A stretch of DNA of 64,000 nt from Aquilaria yunnanensis (GCA_039654915.1 CM077593.1:74628501-74692500), one strand, 5' to 3'; numbered from the stretch's first letter, positions 50,991-62,596 are shown. Made by a program: numbers and translations. The notes: a model not told the origin generated them from the letters alone.

Positions 50991-52609
50991 CAGCCTTTTT
51001 TGCCACCTTCTTAATGCGAATCGGTAGCTTCTCTTAGCACCTTGTCATCTAAAAAATTCAAAAAAAAATTCCCTGGTGCAATAATAATCATCAAATATCA
51101 TATAACAATCCATAATTTTGAGAATAAGAGCTTCCAATAAAAATTGACTTAAAATCCCCTATATAAAGCAAAGTAACTCAGCTTAGGTATTAATGAGATC
51201 AGGCTTAGTAACCAAAGCTAAATGCATAACAATTCAAGCAAAAAAAATCAAAGCAACTCAAATTCATGATCTCTCTTCTTCCTCAACTAACCTATCCACT
51301 ACCACACCAAAAGACCAAGTCTTACAATCAATTAAATTCTAATCGATAAAATAGTAACAAGCAATTCCAAGGAATTAATTGATCAACTAAACATCATTCA
51401 AGTATAATAAATCAAAAAATCAATCATTCATATAAAAATTTCCATCAACCATCGCAATCCAAACCTCAACTTACATAACAATAACAATAATAACCAACAT
51501 TCAATTATCATAATCAAAACTCAAAACCAACTTCAATGGGAATGTGAAATCAATCAAATAACTTAAATAAGTCCTACCCATTGCAAGAAATCCATAAAAT
51601 CATCCATAGAATTCAAATAAACTTAGCAAGAGAAAGTTACCTTTGTAAAGAAAGAAATGAAGATGTGGGGAAAAAAATCAATAATCTAGCAAATAAAAAA
51701 GGTCCTCCAATGTTGGAAAACCTTACCCAAGGCATAAGGAACCTAAGGTTTCAATTTGGGGCCTTGTGGAAAAAGAATCATGGTTGTGCTTATATATAGG
51801 CAAAACACGGTCATGAACACAAGCATGCCTATGCCCATGTTCATTAAATCTTCTTGAACATGCTTCAAAACATGGTCATGATGTTGACCATGTTCAAGTT
51901 CTAAACCATAAAAATTTTAAAACATATAATTAAAATGCAAGTTTGAACATGGGGTGTGAAAGTGACTGTGTTCATGGAACACATTTAAATACACAGGCAT
52001 GAAACAAACTGTGTTAGGCACCTAGAGCTCAAAATTTTTGAAAACAGAAAAAAAAAATGTTAGTTAAAACATGGCCATGTATGTATCCATGTTAATGAAG
52101 CACTCTTATGATCATGGCCATCAAATTAACCATGATTAAAGTTTGCAACTTAAAACATTTAAAAACAAAATAAAAACACATTTTAAGACATGGGTGTAAA
52201 AAAAACCATGTTTAGGTAACACATTTAAAATCATGGTCATGTTTTTATTATTCTTAGTGAACATGGGCAAGAACATGGTCATGATATAGATCATGTTTGG
52301 CTACTATAACTTCAATTAAAAATTATCTTGAAAAATTAGTTTTTTAGAACAAACATGGTTGTGTTTAAAACTATGTTAAGTGACATAGCCCTAAACATGG
52401 GCATGTTGAAGGGTGTGTTTCATGACTAAAACATGGAAAATATTGCAAACTTACCTAGAATTGAATTCCATTTTTTTCTTCCCATCTTGAATGAATATTT
52501 CTTCCCAAAATGACCTACTTTCCTAATCAAGACATAGAAGATGGAATTACAGGGCATTCAAAATACAATGAATACTAATAACAAGAAAACTAAAGAATGG
52601 AAAATATGA
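50991..52609 (-). repeat. A1 post-pol non-coding region with CATG motifs
   Basis: 1.6 kb, AT-rich, no ORF supported. 51,790-52,440 carries many words such as ACATGGCCATGT and ACATGGTCATG; a perfect CATGGCCATG is at 52,070-52,079. Confidence 0.6.
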
Positions 52610-53909
52610 CTAAATGAAAAAGAAAAGAAAAGAAAAGAAAGATTTGATACACTTGGGTTGCCTCCCAAGAAGCGCTTGGTTCAACGTCATCACCTGAACG
52701 TGTTCCTTGATTGCTCTAGGAGGTTCTTCCTTCCTTTCCAAGACCTTTACATCTACATGACCATCCATCTTCTGATGGAAAGTTGGATTATAAATTGCTC
52801 TTGGATTTGGCTCAGCATTGGCTGGTAAAATACCTTTTGGCCTTCCAAAAAGCATCTTAGTAAGCAAAATTCTACATACTTGCTATCATGTGCTGTAGTT
52901 TTGACTCAGTTGCATCAATCCTAGCATCAGAATGTTGCATGCACTTAAAAATCACCTTTTCAATAGTTGATATTCTCTCTTATTGCTTTCTAGGTTGAAA
53001 ACCAGACAGTTGTTGTTGCCTCTAGTTACTTCAAGAAAAATTAGGATGATCCCTTTATCCCAGATTATAAGTATTACTACACAGGTTTTTCAATGCCCTC
53101 AGTGGATTTCCTAGATTGTCCACTTGTTTAGATTTTCTCAGCCAATTTTGCATGTAGCAATGATTACTTGAATGTCCTTCTCCACAAATTTTACACTGCA
53201 TTGCCATAGCTTGCTTTTGACTAGTAGAAAAATTTCTAAACTCTGTTACCATGCACTTGCATCCACTTAGATAATCCATGATGTTGACATTTTTTCAATA
53301 GACCCTTAAACCTTTCCCAGGCTTCATATAGTGTCTCAAAATCCATTTAATTGAAAGCAAAAAATATTATTACAAAAGCATGTAGTCTTAGTTGAAGGAA
53401 AATAAATCCAAATAATACTTCTCAGCTAAAGCCTTCTAAGTGGCATTAGAACCTCTTGGAAATGAATTTAACCATTGCTTTGCTCTTCTTCTTAATGAAA
53501 ATGGGAACAACCTCAACTAGATGTTATCCTCACTGGCTTCATGAATCTTGAAAGTATCTCATATCTCCAGGAAACTAGCAATGTGAGCATTACAATTCTT
53601 ATTTTCCAAACCATGAAATTGAACACAATTCTACACTATGTGAATAATATTTGGCTTGATCTCAAAATTATTAACATTGATAGGAGGTCTAACAATACTT
53701 GATTCCATCCATTCAAGAGGGGCCTTAGCATATTCCAACATAGTCCCTACTTGATTACGATCTTCCATGATTAAGTGCTCTTGATTTTCTCCTTGTTGCT
53801 CTACCTCAAGATACAGTGGTTGTGACTTAGTACCCTTCATGAAACGAAGTTTTCTAAAAGTTTCTTTCAATTTCTGGATCAGCTTCAACCTCTTCACCAA
53901 GATAGCCAT
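52610..53909 (-). pseudogene. A1 gag, fused to the post-pol signature
   Basis: Three minus-strand pieces: 53,909-53,631 (IVRPPINVNNFEIKPNIIHI, a hallmark of Athila/Tat gag), retrotransposon gag core 53,600-53,300 (KQWLNSFPRG), and 53,279-53,055 with a zinc knuckle C-X2-C-X3-H-X4-C at about 53,195-53,157. The last piece (52,867-52,610) runs from ILPANAEPNPR through EHVQVMTLN straight into ALLGRQPKCI, which is the post-pol signature, so pol is missing between. Stops and shifts separate the pieces. Confidence 0.75.
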
Positions 53910-54041
53910 AAGTGATGCGCTTCCTACAAGAAAAGAATAAGAAATAAGTAAACCAAAAATAACCTAAAAATTCAAAGAAAATATTACAATGAAATAAATG
54001 GTTAGATCCATAATGATTAATCTTCCAGCTAGCAATCTCAA

Positions 54042-54070
54042 CAAATATTTCTTGGCAATAGCACCAAAAA
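54042..54070 (-). other. A1 primer-binding site, Athila type
   Basis: Minus strand TTTTTGGTGCTATTGCCAAG, a decayed form of the TTTTTGGCGCCGTTGCCGGG sequence that follows Athila 5' LTRs. Two bases separate it from the LTR. Confidence 0.75.
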
Positions 54071-54072
54071 CT

Positions 54073-55413
54073 TGATGTATTTGATTTAGTTCACAACTCT
54101 TCCCACTAATGAATAATGTGGATGTGTCAAATCTCTCCAAACTTATAAATATATGAACTCACAGGAAAGTGCACCAAGCATTAATGTATAGCAGTGACAA
54201 GTATAAAGATTATTTTTTCCAAAAAATAGAGTTATGTACCATACTCAACCATTCTTTATTATAGAACCAAAAATTAAAAGGTTTTGTTTAGCTAATTAAT
54301 TACTAATTAAACTAAACTAACCAATGTAGTAAAACAAATAACTAACTATTGTTCCTGGAAAACAATTAGACAAGCAATAATAAGATACGTCATACCTAGA
54401 TTCAAATCACCCTAGAAATTCATTGTGATATTCTTACTTTGGTTTAACAAGCATATGACTGACCTAGGTAGTGAAGTACTACCTAACTTAGATTAGCTCC
54501 CAATTATTCCAGTCCACTAACCCTATTCTTAAGTCAATAATAGGGTGGCTAGTCTTACCGTACTTCCTAAGAATGCATTACTAGTCCTATGACCCAACTA
54601 CTAAGTTTCACCCCAATCTGGGGTACTATATCGCACCTATTATTCCCACCTATGATAATATCCCTTCTACCCAACAGTGATTCACAATAAACAAACCAGC
54701 TATTACCTGCATATATTCATCATCCCACATTGAATTAATAAGCTAGCTGCTATTAATCAACGCAACAAAGCACATTAGATAGATCACAAGAAAATCATAA
54801 TCATATTAAACCAAAAGTAATACCAATCATAATATCATTGTAGGTTTCATCTACCCTAAGTATGAGCAAACAATTTAGTTCATAATGCCAAAAAAAAAAA
54901 CCATAATAGAAATAAAGAAAAACTAGGAAAAGAAGTCTCCAATTTAAACTGCCTTTGGCAACTTTCTTCTATGAAAATTCAACTCTTTTTCTCTATATTC
55001 TTGCCTATCCCTTCCTTTTTTCTGTTTATTATGCCGAATTAACTATAAAAAAACCAAATAGTAGGCAAACTTGGTTCATCACATAGCTATGTGCAAGGCC
55101 ATGTTCGACCAAACATAAAAATCACATACTTTAATGACATGGTTAAGAACATAGGCATGTTTAACAGGAACACGAGCATGTTTACAACTGGCATGGCCGT
55201 GATTTAGATCGTGTTTGATCCAATTTTTTCCAAAACTTGTAATTCAGCTCCAAAACATGTACCAAACTTTTCCTAACTCAAATAGAGTTGAAATATGGCA
55301 TGAAAATAAAATGTGAACCAATTAAGCAGAAAAATATACTAAAAACACATCAAAAGACAAGCTAACATCAACAAAAATATATATATAAAACATTTATAAA
55401 TATGAGCATATCA
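54073..55413 (-). repeat. A1 5' LTR
   Basis: 1,341 bp, ends TGATGTATTT / GAGCATATCA. Next to the primer site on the left and TSD AGCAA on the right. Confidence 0.85.
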
Positions 55414-58400
55414 AGCAATGAGGTAAGGTTGGAGGAGCCAAGGAAAGAGGACATCAAGGGCATGGTTGAAGCAACCTTCACAAGCCAACCCCAAAGGCCT
55501 TAAGAAGGTACTTTTGATTCTAAGTATGATGATAAAAATCATGGCAAAATTTTGTTTAAGTGTTAAGGCAGGTAGCATATGGCAAGAAATTGTGTCAATC
55601 AAACAACCATGATGTTGAATGAAATTACTAAGGTTGTCACAGATGAAAGTGACAATGAAGAGCATGCTTTCCTAAGTAAGCTTACTCTGGGAGATGATTA
55701 GATATGGAATGTGTAGATGAAGGTGTGACACTTGTGACTAGAATAACATTGAGTGTACAAGTCAAGGAGGAAGATGACCAAAGAGAGAACATCTTTCATG
55801 CAAGGTGTTACATTAGGGGGAACATATGTAGTATAATTATAGATGGTGGAAGTTGTACTAATATTGCTAGTACTACCTTGGTTAAGAAGTTGCAACTCCT
55901 CACCACAAAGCACTTGAGGCCCTACAAGCTCCAATGGCTCAACAATGAAGATGATGTCAAGGTGACAAGGCAAGTCATGGTAGCCTTCAAAATTGAAACA
56001 TTTAAAGATAAAGTCTTGTCTACTGTTGGACCTTTGGAAGCAAGCCACATTTTTTTAGGAAGCCATGGTAATATCATAGGAGAGTGATCCATGATGGCTT
56101 GAAGAATATATATTCATTCAAGTATAAGGAGAAGACTATCACATTGGTGCCTCTTACACCACAACAAGTTATTAAGGATTAAAGAAAGATGCATGGTGAG
56201 GCCAAGTGAAAAATCAATGAGAGGAAAAAGAAATATGATGGCCTGAGTGAAGAGGAAAAAGTTTGAAGATTAAAAGAGACAAGTGAGGTAAGTGGCCTTG
56301 AAGGGAATAAGAGTATTGAAAGTTCCTAAGGTAAAAACAAATAGAGGAGAGTTAAGAGAAGAAAAGAGAGCTTAATAATAAAGATGAGAGGTGTGAGAAA
56401 AACCCTTAATGCACAAAAGCCAATGCAACTTTTACTTTGCAAAGAATCTTTTTTTTTCTTTGGTAACGTAACTAACAAGCTTCCTAGTGTTATTGCTTAT
56501 GTGTTAAAGGACTTTGAAGATGTGTTTCCTGAGGAGCCAAGAAAGCTAACACCTTTAAGGGGCATTGAGCATCAAATTTATCTCATTCCAAACAAGCTTG
56601 CCTATAAAACCAACCTTGAGGAGACTAGAGAAATTCAAAGGTAAGTAGAAGATTTGATGTCCAAGGGCTATGTGAGAGTTAAGTCCTTGTGTTGTGCCTC
56701 TAATCTTGGTGCCTAAGGAAGATGGTACGTGGACAATGTGCATGGATTGTAGGTTTGTCAACAAAATCACTGTAAAGTATAGACATCTTATTCCTACACT
56801 TGATGATATGCTTGATAAGTTGCATGGTTTTACTATTTTTTCTAAGATTGATCTTAAGAGTGGATTCCATCAAATTAGGATGAAAGAAGGGGGTGAGTAG
56901 AAAACTACAATCAAAACTAAATTTAGGTTATATGAGTGGTCGGTCATGCCATTTGGTTTATCTAATACTCAAAGTACTTCTATGAGGCTTATCAATCTTG
57001 TTTTAAGGGATTTTGTCGGTAAGTTTGTAGTGGTTTACTTTGATGACATTCTAGTATATAATAAAAGCTTGCATGAGCATGTTGAGCATTTAAAGCGTGT
57101 GTTAGAGACACTCTAAGGGCAAAAAAGTTGTATGCCAATTTTAAAATGTGTTCTTTTTGTACTGGCGAAGTTATATTTCATGGTTTTGTTGTGAGTTAAA
57201 AGGTGTCGAGGATGATCAAGAAAAGGTAAGAGCCTTACAAGAGTGGCCAACTCCTAAATCTATTTCTGAAGTAAGATCTTTCCATGGACTTGCTAGTTGT
57301 TATAGGAGATTTTTGAAGGATTTTTCAAGTATTGCTACACCTTTAAATGAAGTAGTAAAGAAGAATATTGGCTTTAAGTGGGAAAAGGCACAAGAGGATG
57401 CATTTAGAACACATAAGTACAAATTAAGCAATGCACCTATTTTAGCTTTGCTTGAGTTTTCTAAGATCTTTGAGATTAAATAAGATATATGTATGGTATT
57501 GGAGCAATTTTGATGCAAGAAGGGTGGCCTATAGCTTACTTTAGTGAAAAGCTAAGTAGAGCAACCTTAAAATACCCAATCTATGACAAGGAGTTGTGTG
57601 TCTTGGTGAGAGCACTTGAAACTTGGCAACATTACTTATGGCTGAAAGAGTTCATTATCCATATAGAGCACCAATATTTGAAACACTTGAAAGGCCAAAG
57701 GAAGCTTAATAGGAGGCATGCAAGGTAGGTAGAGTTCATTGACCTTTCCATACCACATCAAGTATAAGCAAGGTAAGGAAAATATTGTAGTCGATGCATT
57801 GTCAATAAGGTATGTTCTTCTTTCTCCTTTAGATGCTAAAATCTTAGGGTTTGAGTATTTAAAGGACTTATATGAAGGTGATTCTGACTTTGGTGAGGTC
57901 TATGCTAAGTGTGCAGATTTGGGTTTTGAAAAGTACTATAAAGATAATGACTTTCTTTTTAAGCAAGATAGGTTATGCATACCTAAGTCTTCTTTTAGAA
58001 CTTTTCTAGTGTAGGAATCTCATAGAGGAGGCTTAATTGGACACTTTGGTATTGAGAAAACCTTATTTCTTCTCAAGGAAAGGTTCTTTTGGCTAAAGAT
58101 GGAAAAAATGTGGAGAAAGTTTGAGCTAGTTGTCTTGAGTGTAAATGGGCAAAGTCTAAACAAAATCCTTATGGTCATTTAAACTCCTTTACCAATTCCT
58201 TCTCATCCTTGTGCTAACCTTTCTATGGACTTTTTTTGTCAAAGTTCCTAGGACAAAGAATGAAAAAGACTCTATTGTTGTATTGTGAACAAATTTTTAA
58301 ATATGGCTCACTTTGTTCCATGTCCTAAGATAGATGATGTTGTGTGCACATTGCCAATCTATTGTTCAAGGAAATTGTGAGATTACATGGACTTCCAAGA

Positions 58401-59260
58401 ACCATTGTTGGTGATTGAGATATGAAATTCGTTAGTCACTTTTGGAGAGTTTTACGGAGTAATTTAGGTACCAAACTCATGTTCTCTACAACTTGTCATC
58501 CACAAATAGATAATCAAACTGAGTTAACTAATAGGACTTTGATCACTAGACTAAAGGCCATCATTCAAAATAATTTAAAAACTTGGGAGGAATTTTTTCC
58601 TCATGTTGAGTTTGGCTTTAATAAGCTAGTGCACAAAACCACAAGATTTTCACCTATAGAAGTTGTATATGGTTTTAAGCCACTAACTTGCATGGATTTA
58701 ATGTCTTTGCTTTTAAGTGATAATGTTAGTATAGATGGACCTAAAAAGGCTGAGATGGTGAAGGGTTTTCATAAGAAAGTGAGGGTACAAATTAAGAAGA
58801 AAACTAAACAATATACAACTCAAGCCAACAAAAGAAGGAAGAAAGTGACATTTGAGCCAGAAGATTAGGTTTGGGTTTATATGAGGAAGGAGAGGTTCCC
58901 TACTCAAATAAACTCAAAGCTTTAACATCAAGGGTATAGAATTTTCAAGTGCTATAAAAGATCAATCACAATGCCTACAAATTTGACCTAGAGGTGAGCA
59001 CAATGTTAATGCAACTTTCAATATTTCTAACCTATCTTTGTTTGATGTAGGTGAAGATTTAAGGACAAATCTTTTTGAGGAAAAGGGAGTTGTTGGAGGA
59101 GCATCAAGCTCATAGGCTTTTAAGACTTATAAGGATCCATTGAAGATAAGTACAGGACCTCTCATAAGGAAAAGAGCCAAGAAGACACAATAAGCCATTC
59201 AAGCACTCATTGTGGAGCACTTAGAGCCCTACTTGGAGCCTTCCCACACCATTTCCACTT
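55414..59260 (+). pseudogene. G1 gag end, protease, reverse transcriptase, RNase H, integrase and tail
   Basis: Order: gag end with degenerate knuckle (55,419-55,690); protease with IDGGSCTNIAS at 55,839-55,871; RT from about 56,690 (VPKEDGTWTMCMDCR, FSKIDLKSGFHQIR) with YFDD at 57,036-57,047; RNase H near 57,480-57,700 ([12 protein letters not shown]); integrase zinc finger near 58,020-58,150, core near 58,400-58,700 (HPQIDNQTELTNRT), and a GPY/F-type end near 58,860-59,000; tail with GPLIRKRAKK near 59,155. Many stops and frameshifts. DGG instead of DTG/DSG at the protease is normal in this plant lineage. Confidence 0.85.
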
Positions 59261-59531
59261 GCGGTCAACTTATACATGTCTAGGACCCAAAACACTTTAA
59301 TTCATTCAATATTATGAAGATCCAAGCTAAAGGGAACAAAAAATATTGGCCAGAACATAAAAGCCCAAGAGAAAACCCTAAAGAGCTCCAAGGGTGCACC
59401 CAAAAGCCACCTTGGAGTCCTTTCCAGCCGTTTAGTTTGTTCGAGTGATTTTGCTAGTTTTTCTTAGTTAGTTTGTGTTTCCTCCATGTTATTTAGTTAA
59501 GGAATAGGTTTTTGTCACATCATACACATGC
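59261..59531 (+). other. G1 3' region, possibly LTR start, truncated
   Basis: Non-coding T-rich sequence after the G1 tail, with an exact match in style (CCAAGGGTGCACCC...CCTTGGAG) to G3. The rest of a 3' LTR is not seen; another sequence begins near 59,520. Confidence 0.45.
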
Positions 59532-59732
59532 TTATTGTGGGAGCATTCCTTGGCAGAATCCTTCTAGTAAGCGTCCAAAGATCCCTTTATTAGGCATTGA
59601 TTGGGAAATTAACTCCTTTAACTTCCTATCATACAGAGTCATCTTTACCTCCATAGTATCTTGCACTTGTATCTTAAACTTCTTAAACTTAGAAATTATA
59701 GACTCTTGAAATGATTTGAGGTCTCCTTCCAT
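59532..59732 (-). other. Short coiled-coil-like frame, perhaps a gag start
   Basis: 66 codons on the minus strand with heptad-like Lys/Glu/Ile/Leu spacing, followed upstream by two imperfect 31-bp repeats (59,708-59,775). It resembles the N-terminal region of some gypsy gags, but no diagnostic motif was found. Confidence 0.25.
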
Positions 59733-60844
59733 AATTCTCCCTTAGAATGATTTAAGATCTTCTTCCATGATTCTACTAGACAAATCAAAGATTCTCACAA
59801 AACACTATTTTCTCTCCATTTGTTAGTGGAAAATCACCTTTTGCAACCAAATCTTTTTAAGTTCTAAAAGAACCCACTCAAAACACACTAACCCTTTTAA
59901 AATCCATCAAAACCTTTCCAAACCTTTCAAAACATTCATTTTTTAATTGCCAAAATTCCAACTGCCAAGCAATTGGAAATTTACAACACGTACAGCTGTT
60001 GGAAAAAAGGGCATACTTTTTTCTAACAGCAACCATTGGAAATTTTGAATTAATAATAAGGTACCTTTTGGTTTATAGGCCATTCAAATTTTCCAACAAT
60101 TACAAATTCGAAATCAAGGACCATTTTAAAACACATGTAGATATTAAGGGACTAAAGTAGAATTTTTCATCATCCCTCTAGCATAGAAACTCCTTCTCCC
60201 ACTCACTTTTACTGTTTCCACATTTTCCTCTCTCACAATTTTTCTTCTCTCTCTCCGCTTTCATTTTTTCTCTCAGTTTAGCTTGAGTTATGGCTGGCTT
60301 TTGAAAAGGTGCGGTGTCACCGCTATGACGATGAACTATATCCAATTGTGGCACCAATGGCTGAATTTTTTTCAGTTTTTTTCTCATTTACTTTTTCAAT
60401 TTCCTTATATCCTCCTCTTTAACTTTCTCTAAAGTCAGTTCTTAAAAAAATAAACCATTTTTCATTTATGTAGTTCAATGTTTTAGATAAAAGTTTTTTA
60501 TTTTCCAAAATTTGCTTTGTTTACATAGTTTTGATTGTTTTATTCACCTCTTTAATTTTTTCTAAATACATTTGTTAAAAAAGTAACCAATTTTTGTATA
60601 TCAAGCTTCAAAGTTTGGAAACCTATTTTTTTTTTCATTTATGTGTTTTGCTTCACCAAATCCACTAGCAGGGGCTAATATTCTATTGCTCTTCCTCTCT
60701 ATTTTTTAATATTTATGCGGTTCCTGCAGTTTCAAGAACAAAATGGGATGGTATTGTTATTTTTTTTTCATCTTCCTCTTGTCATCTTTCTCTTTTTTTT
60801 TTTCTACTATTATTAAATTGGTGCGATAAGATATAGCAAATTAG
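59733..60844. other. AT-rich stretch, no gene recognised
   Basis: Contains words of the ATTGGAAA/GTTGGAAA type (59,960-60,045) also seen at 62,180-62,400, which may be subterminal repeats of a CACTA-like element. CT-rich 60,200-60,280. No ORF with a known domain. Confidence 0.35.
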
Positions 60845-61058
60845 TACTTCCTCCATCTAGCAAAGCTTAGCTCCTTTACCAATTACAGTAATTAATTTAT
60901 TATTTTCTTTCTTTTAAAGTTTCCTATAAAAATATAAATTTTTTATATGAAAATGATATTTTAAAGGCTATAGTTTATAAACATAATTTCTAATAATTTT
61001 TTATAATAAAAATTAATAAAAATATATTTAAGTCAAATTTTACAAAATAGATGGAGTA
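60845..61058. mobile_element. Stowaway-like MITE 1
   Basis: 214 bp, ends TACTTCCTCCATC and GATGGAGTA, inverted, with TA at both ends, AT-rich centre. Stowaway family (Tc1/mariner-type) by its CTCC(C/A)TC ends. Shares internal words with MITE 2 in inverted order. Confidence 0.7.
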
Positions 61059-61175
61059 TAATGCTTTTAAGTGAGTCTAAGGAATATCGATTCATTATGA
61101 AGGGATATTGGTGCAAGATCTTGCTGAAGAAGAAACGGAGAAGAGAAGAGAAAAGGAGAGATTTCGGAAAGAAAA

Positions 61176-61199
61176 AAGGGGGGGGGGGGGGGGGGGGGG
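61176..61199 (+). repeat. 24-base G homopolymer
   Basis: Uninterrupted G run after a purine-rich stretch (61,120-61,175). It produces a spurious poly-Pro frame on the minus strand (61,291-61,067). Confidence 0.9.
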
Positions 61200-61301
61200 A
61201 GGTCGGTGCATGGTAATTGGTTTGGGTGATTGGTCTGGGCCATGAAAATTGACAGAGGAGGGAGGCAATCGACAGAGTTGAGCGTTCCCACGTCTAAAAT
61301 G

Positions 61302-61391
61302 AAAGTCTTCTCCTATCTGCCTTTTTTTTTGGTAAATTAGGCGATATATAAAGACAAAAGATCAGCCTAAAGTCTTCTCCTATCTGCCTTT
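61302..61391 (-). mobile_element. 44-bp LINE 3' tail with 23-bp target duplication
   Basis: The same 23 bases stand at 61,302-61,324 and 61,369-61,391. Between them on the minus strand is a short sequence ending CGCCTAATTTACC plus poly(A), a typical plant L1 tail. A very strongly 5'-truncated insertion. Confidence 0.65.
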
Positions 61392-61772
61392 GATGAATGC
61401 TTTGTCGCATCTTCGTTCTTTGTTTTTTTTTTTCTTTTTATTAATTGACAGGGACATTTATTTATTTAAGTTGGCTTTTCAGGAAGTTGGGCATGTGCTA
61501 TGTGGAGACGTGTTGGACTTGCTAAAGTCAAATGCGCCCATGTGTCCTTTGTTTTGATTTGCCCTAAAAGTTGGGCAAATTTACAATCAATACTCGTACT
61601 TTTTTCTGTAATTTTTTTATACTGTTATTTTAGTTTAAGTTATTTTTTAAATATTTTTCTTGTAACATTTTGAATATTTTTATAGTTCCTTGTGTAATTT
61701 TTTTTTGTTTTCCAAAAACTAAATTTATGTACAAATAAAGACAATATTAATGTAGTGCATCGGGTGAAATAA
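61392..61772. other. AT-rich stretch, nothing recognised
   Basis: 380 bases with T-rich runs. No ORF, repeat or element end that I can support. Confidence 0.4.
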
Positions 61773-61998
61773 TACTCCATCCGTTTCATATTAGCTGTCC
61801 ATTTTATCTTTTTTTGGCTAAAGTTATTTATATTAATATAAATTGAAAAAAATTCTCTAAAATAATATTTAGAAACTAGAATCTTTAAAGTTTCATTTTC
61901 ATATAAAAAGTTCATATTTTTATAATAAATTTTAATAAAATCATAGATTAATTACTGTGAATAGTAAAGAGGACAGTTTTTGTGAAACAGAGGGAGTA
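61773..61998. mobile_element. Stowaway-like MITE 2
   Basis: 226 bp, ends TACTCCATCCGTTTCA and TGAAACAGAGGGAGTA, near-perfect inverted repeats, TA at both ends. Stowaway family. Confidence 0.82.
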
Positions 61999-62139
61999 TA
62001 AAATAATATATTATCAGGTGTAGTTATATAAAATATAAAATATATTATCAGAAGATATCACGTTTAATAATATTATTTGCTAATATTACTTGCATTCTTC
62101 ATGTATAATAAGTGGCAAATCACACTTTCACCCAATTTC

Positions 62140-62404
62140 AAATATATATATATAATTTTTTTAAAAAGATTTTTTAACCGTTTAGTCAATGCCATTGGAA
62201 ATATGTCCATTGTTAATTAACGGCTTAAATTCTAATGACTAGCCATTATTAAAACCAACGACTAACCCTTGGGCTGCTAGAAATTTGTTTTCAATGGGTG
62301 ATTTGCCAACGCATCAATTTCCAATTACTTTGTATTAAAAAATCTATTTTTCCTAATGCATTTTTCATTGCAACGCCGTTGGAAAATAACATTTTTTAGT
62401 AGTG
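62140..62404. mobile_element. Possible right terminus of a CACTA-like element
   Basis: Ends TTTTTTAGTAGTG (reverse CACTACTAAAAAA) at 62,404 and is preceded by several GTTGGAAA/ATTGGAAA words, as in subterminal repeats of CACTA elements. No matching left end was found; the CACTA at 59,810 shares only five bases and has no equal 3-bp duplication. Confidence 0.35.
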
Positions 62405-62584
62405 AACAATGAACAACACAATTTGCTTGCTTTCTTAGAATGGACGAAAAATAAAGTGGAAAATCTGGAAATGAAAACAAAACAATTAAGAATGGTTGGA
62501 AAAAAACAAGAATAGAGTAAACAAAACAGAATTAGGAAGAACATAATTGAAAAATGATGGAATTTTCCTGGTTGAAGCTTGTGC

Positions 62585-62595
62585 CTCTGATACCA
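62585..62595 (-). other. Possible copia primer-binding site
   Basis: Minus strand TGGTATCAGAG, 11 of 12 bases of the initiator-Met site used by C1 and C2. No recognisable gag downstream. Confidence 0.45.
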
Positions 62596-62596
62596 A

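Larger units (their letters stand above)
36528..55413 (-). mobile_element. A1: Athila-type gypsy element lacking pol, inserted in G1 gag
   Basis: Perfect TSD AGCAA (36,523-36,527 and 55,414-55,418). 5' LTR 54,073-55,413, primer site 54,042-54,070, gag 53,909-52,610, then directly the post-pol signature, non-coding part, Athila ORF (to 49,450), polypurine tracts and 3' LTR 36,528-37,940. Without A2 it is about 8.8 kb. Protease, RT, RNase H and integrase are absent, so it must have moved in trans or lost pol later. Confidence 0.87.
36330..59510 (+). mobile_element. G1: Ty3/gypsy element forming the base of the stack
   Basis: Visible parts: gag (36,330-36,527), gag end to integrase and C-terminal tail (55,414-59,260), and probably the start of a 3' region to about 59,510. 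No chromodomain was recognised; the tail has LRTNLFEE and a GPLIRKRAKK motif, known from plant gypsy polyproteins related to CRM/Reina, so the lineage is uncertain. 5' part not in the window. Interrupted by A3 and A1. Confidence 0.75.

Noticed and set aside
55698..56048. 116-aa minus-strand ORF
   Set aside because: Antisense shadow of the G1 protease frame.
60178..60387. Lys-rich 69-aa minus-strand ORF in a CT-rich stretch
   Set aside because: Composition-driven; no homologous motif, no start or splice context.
61067..61291. Minus-strand ORF with a Pro run
   Set aside because: The Pro run is the G homopolymer read in reverse; no other coding sign.
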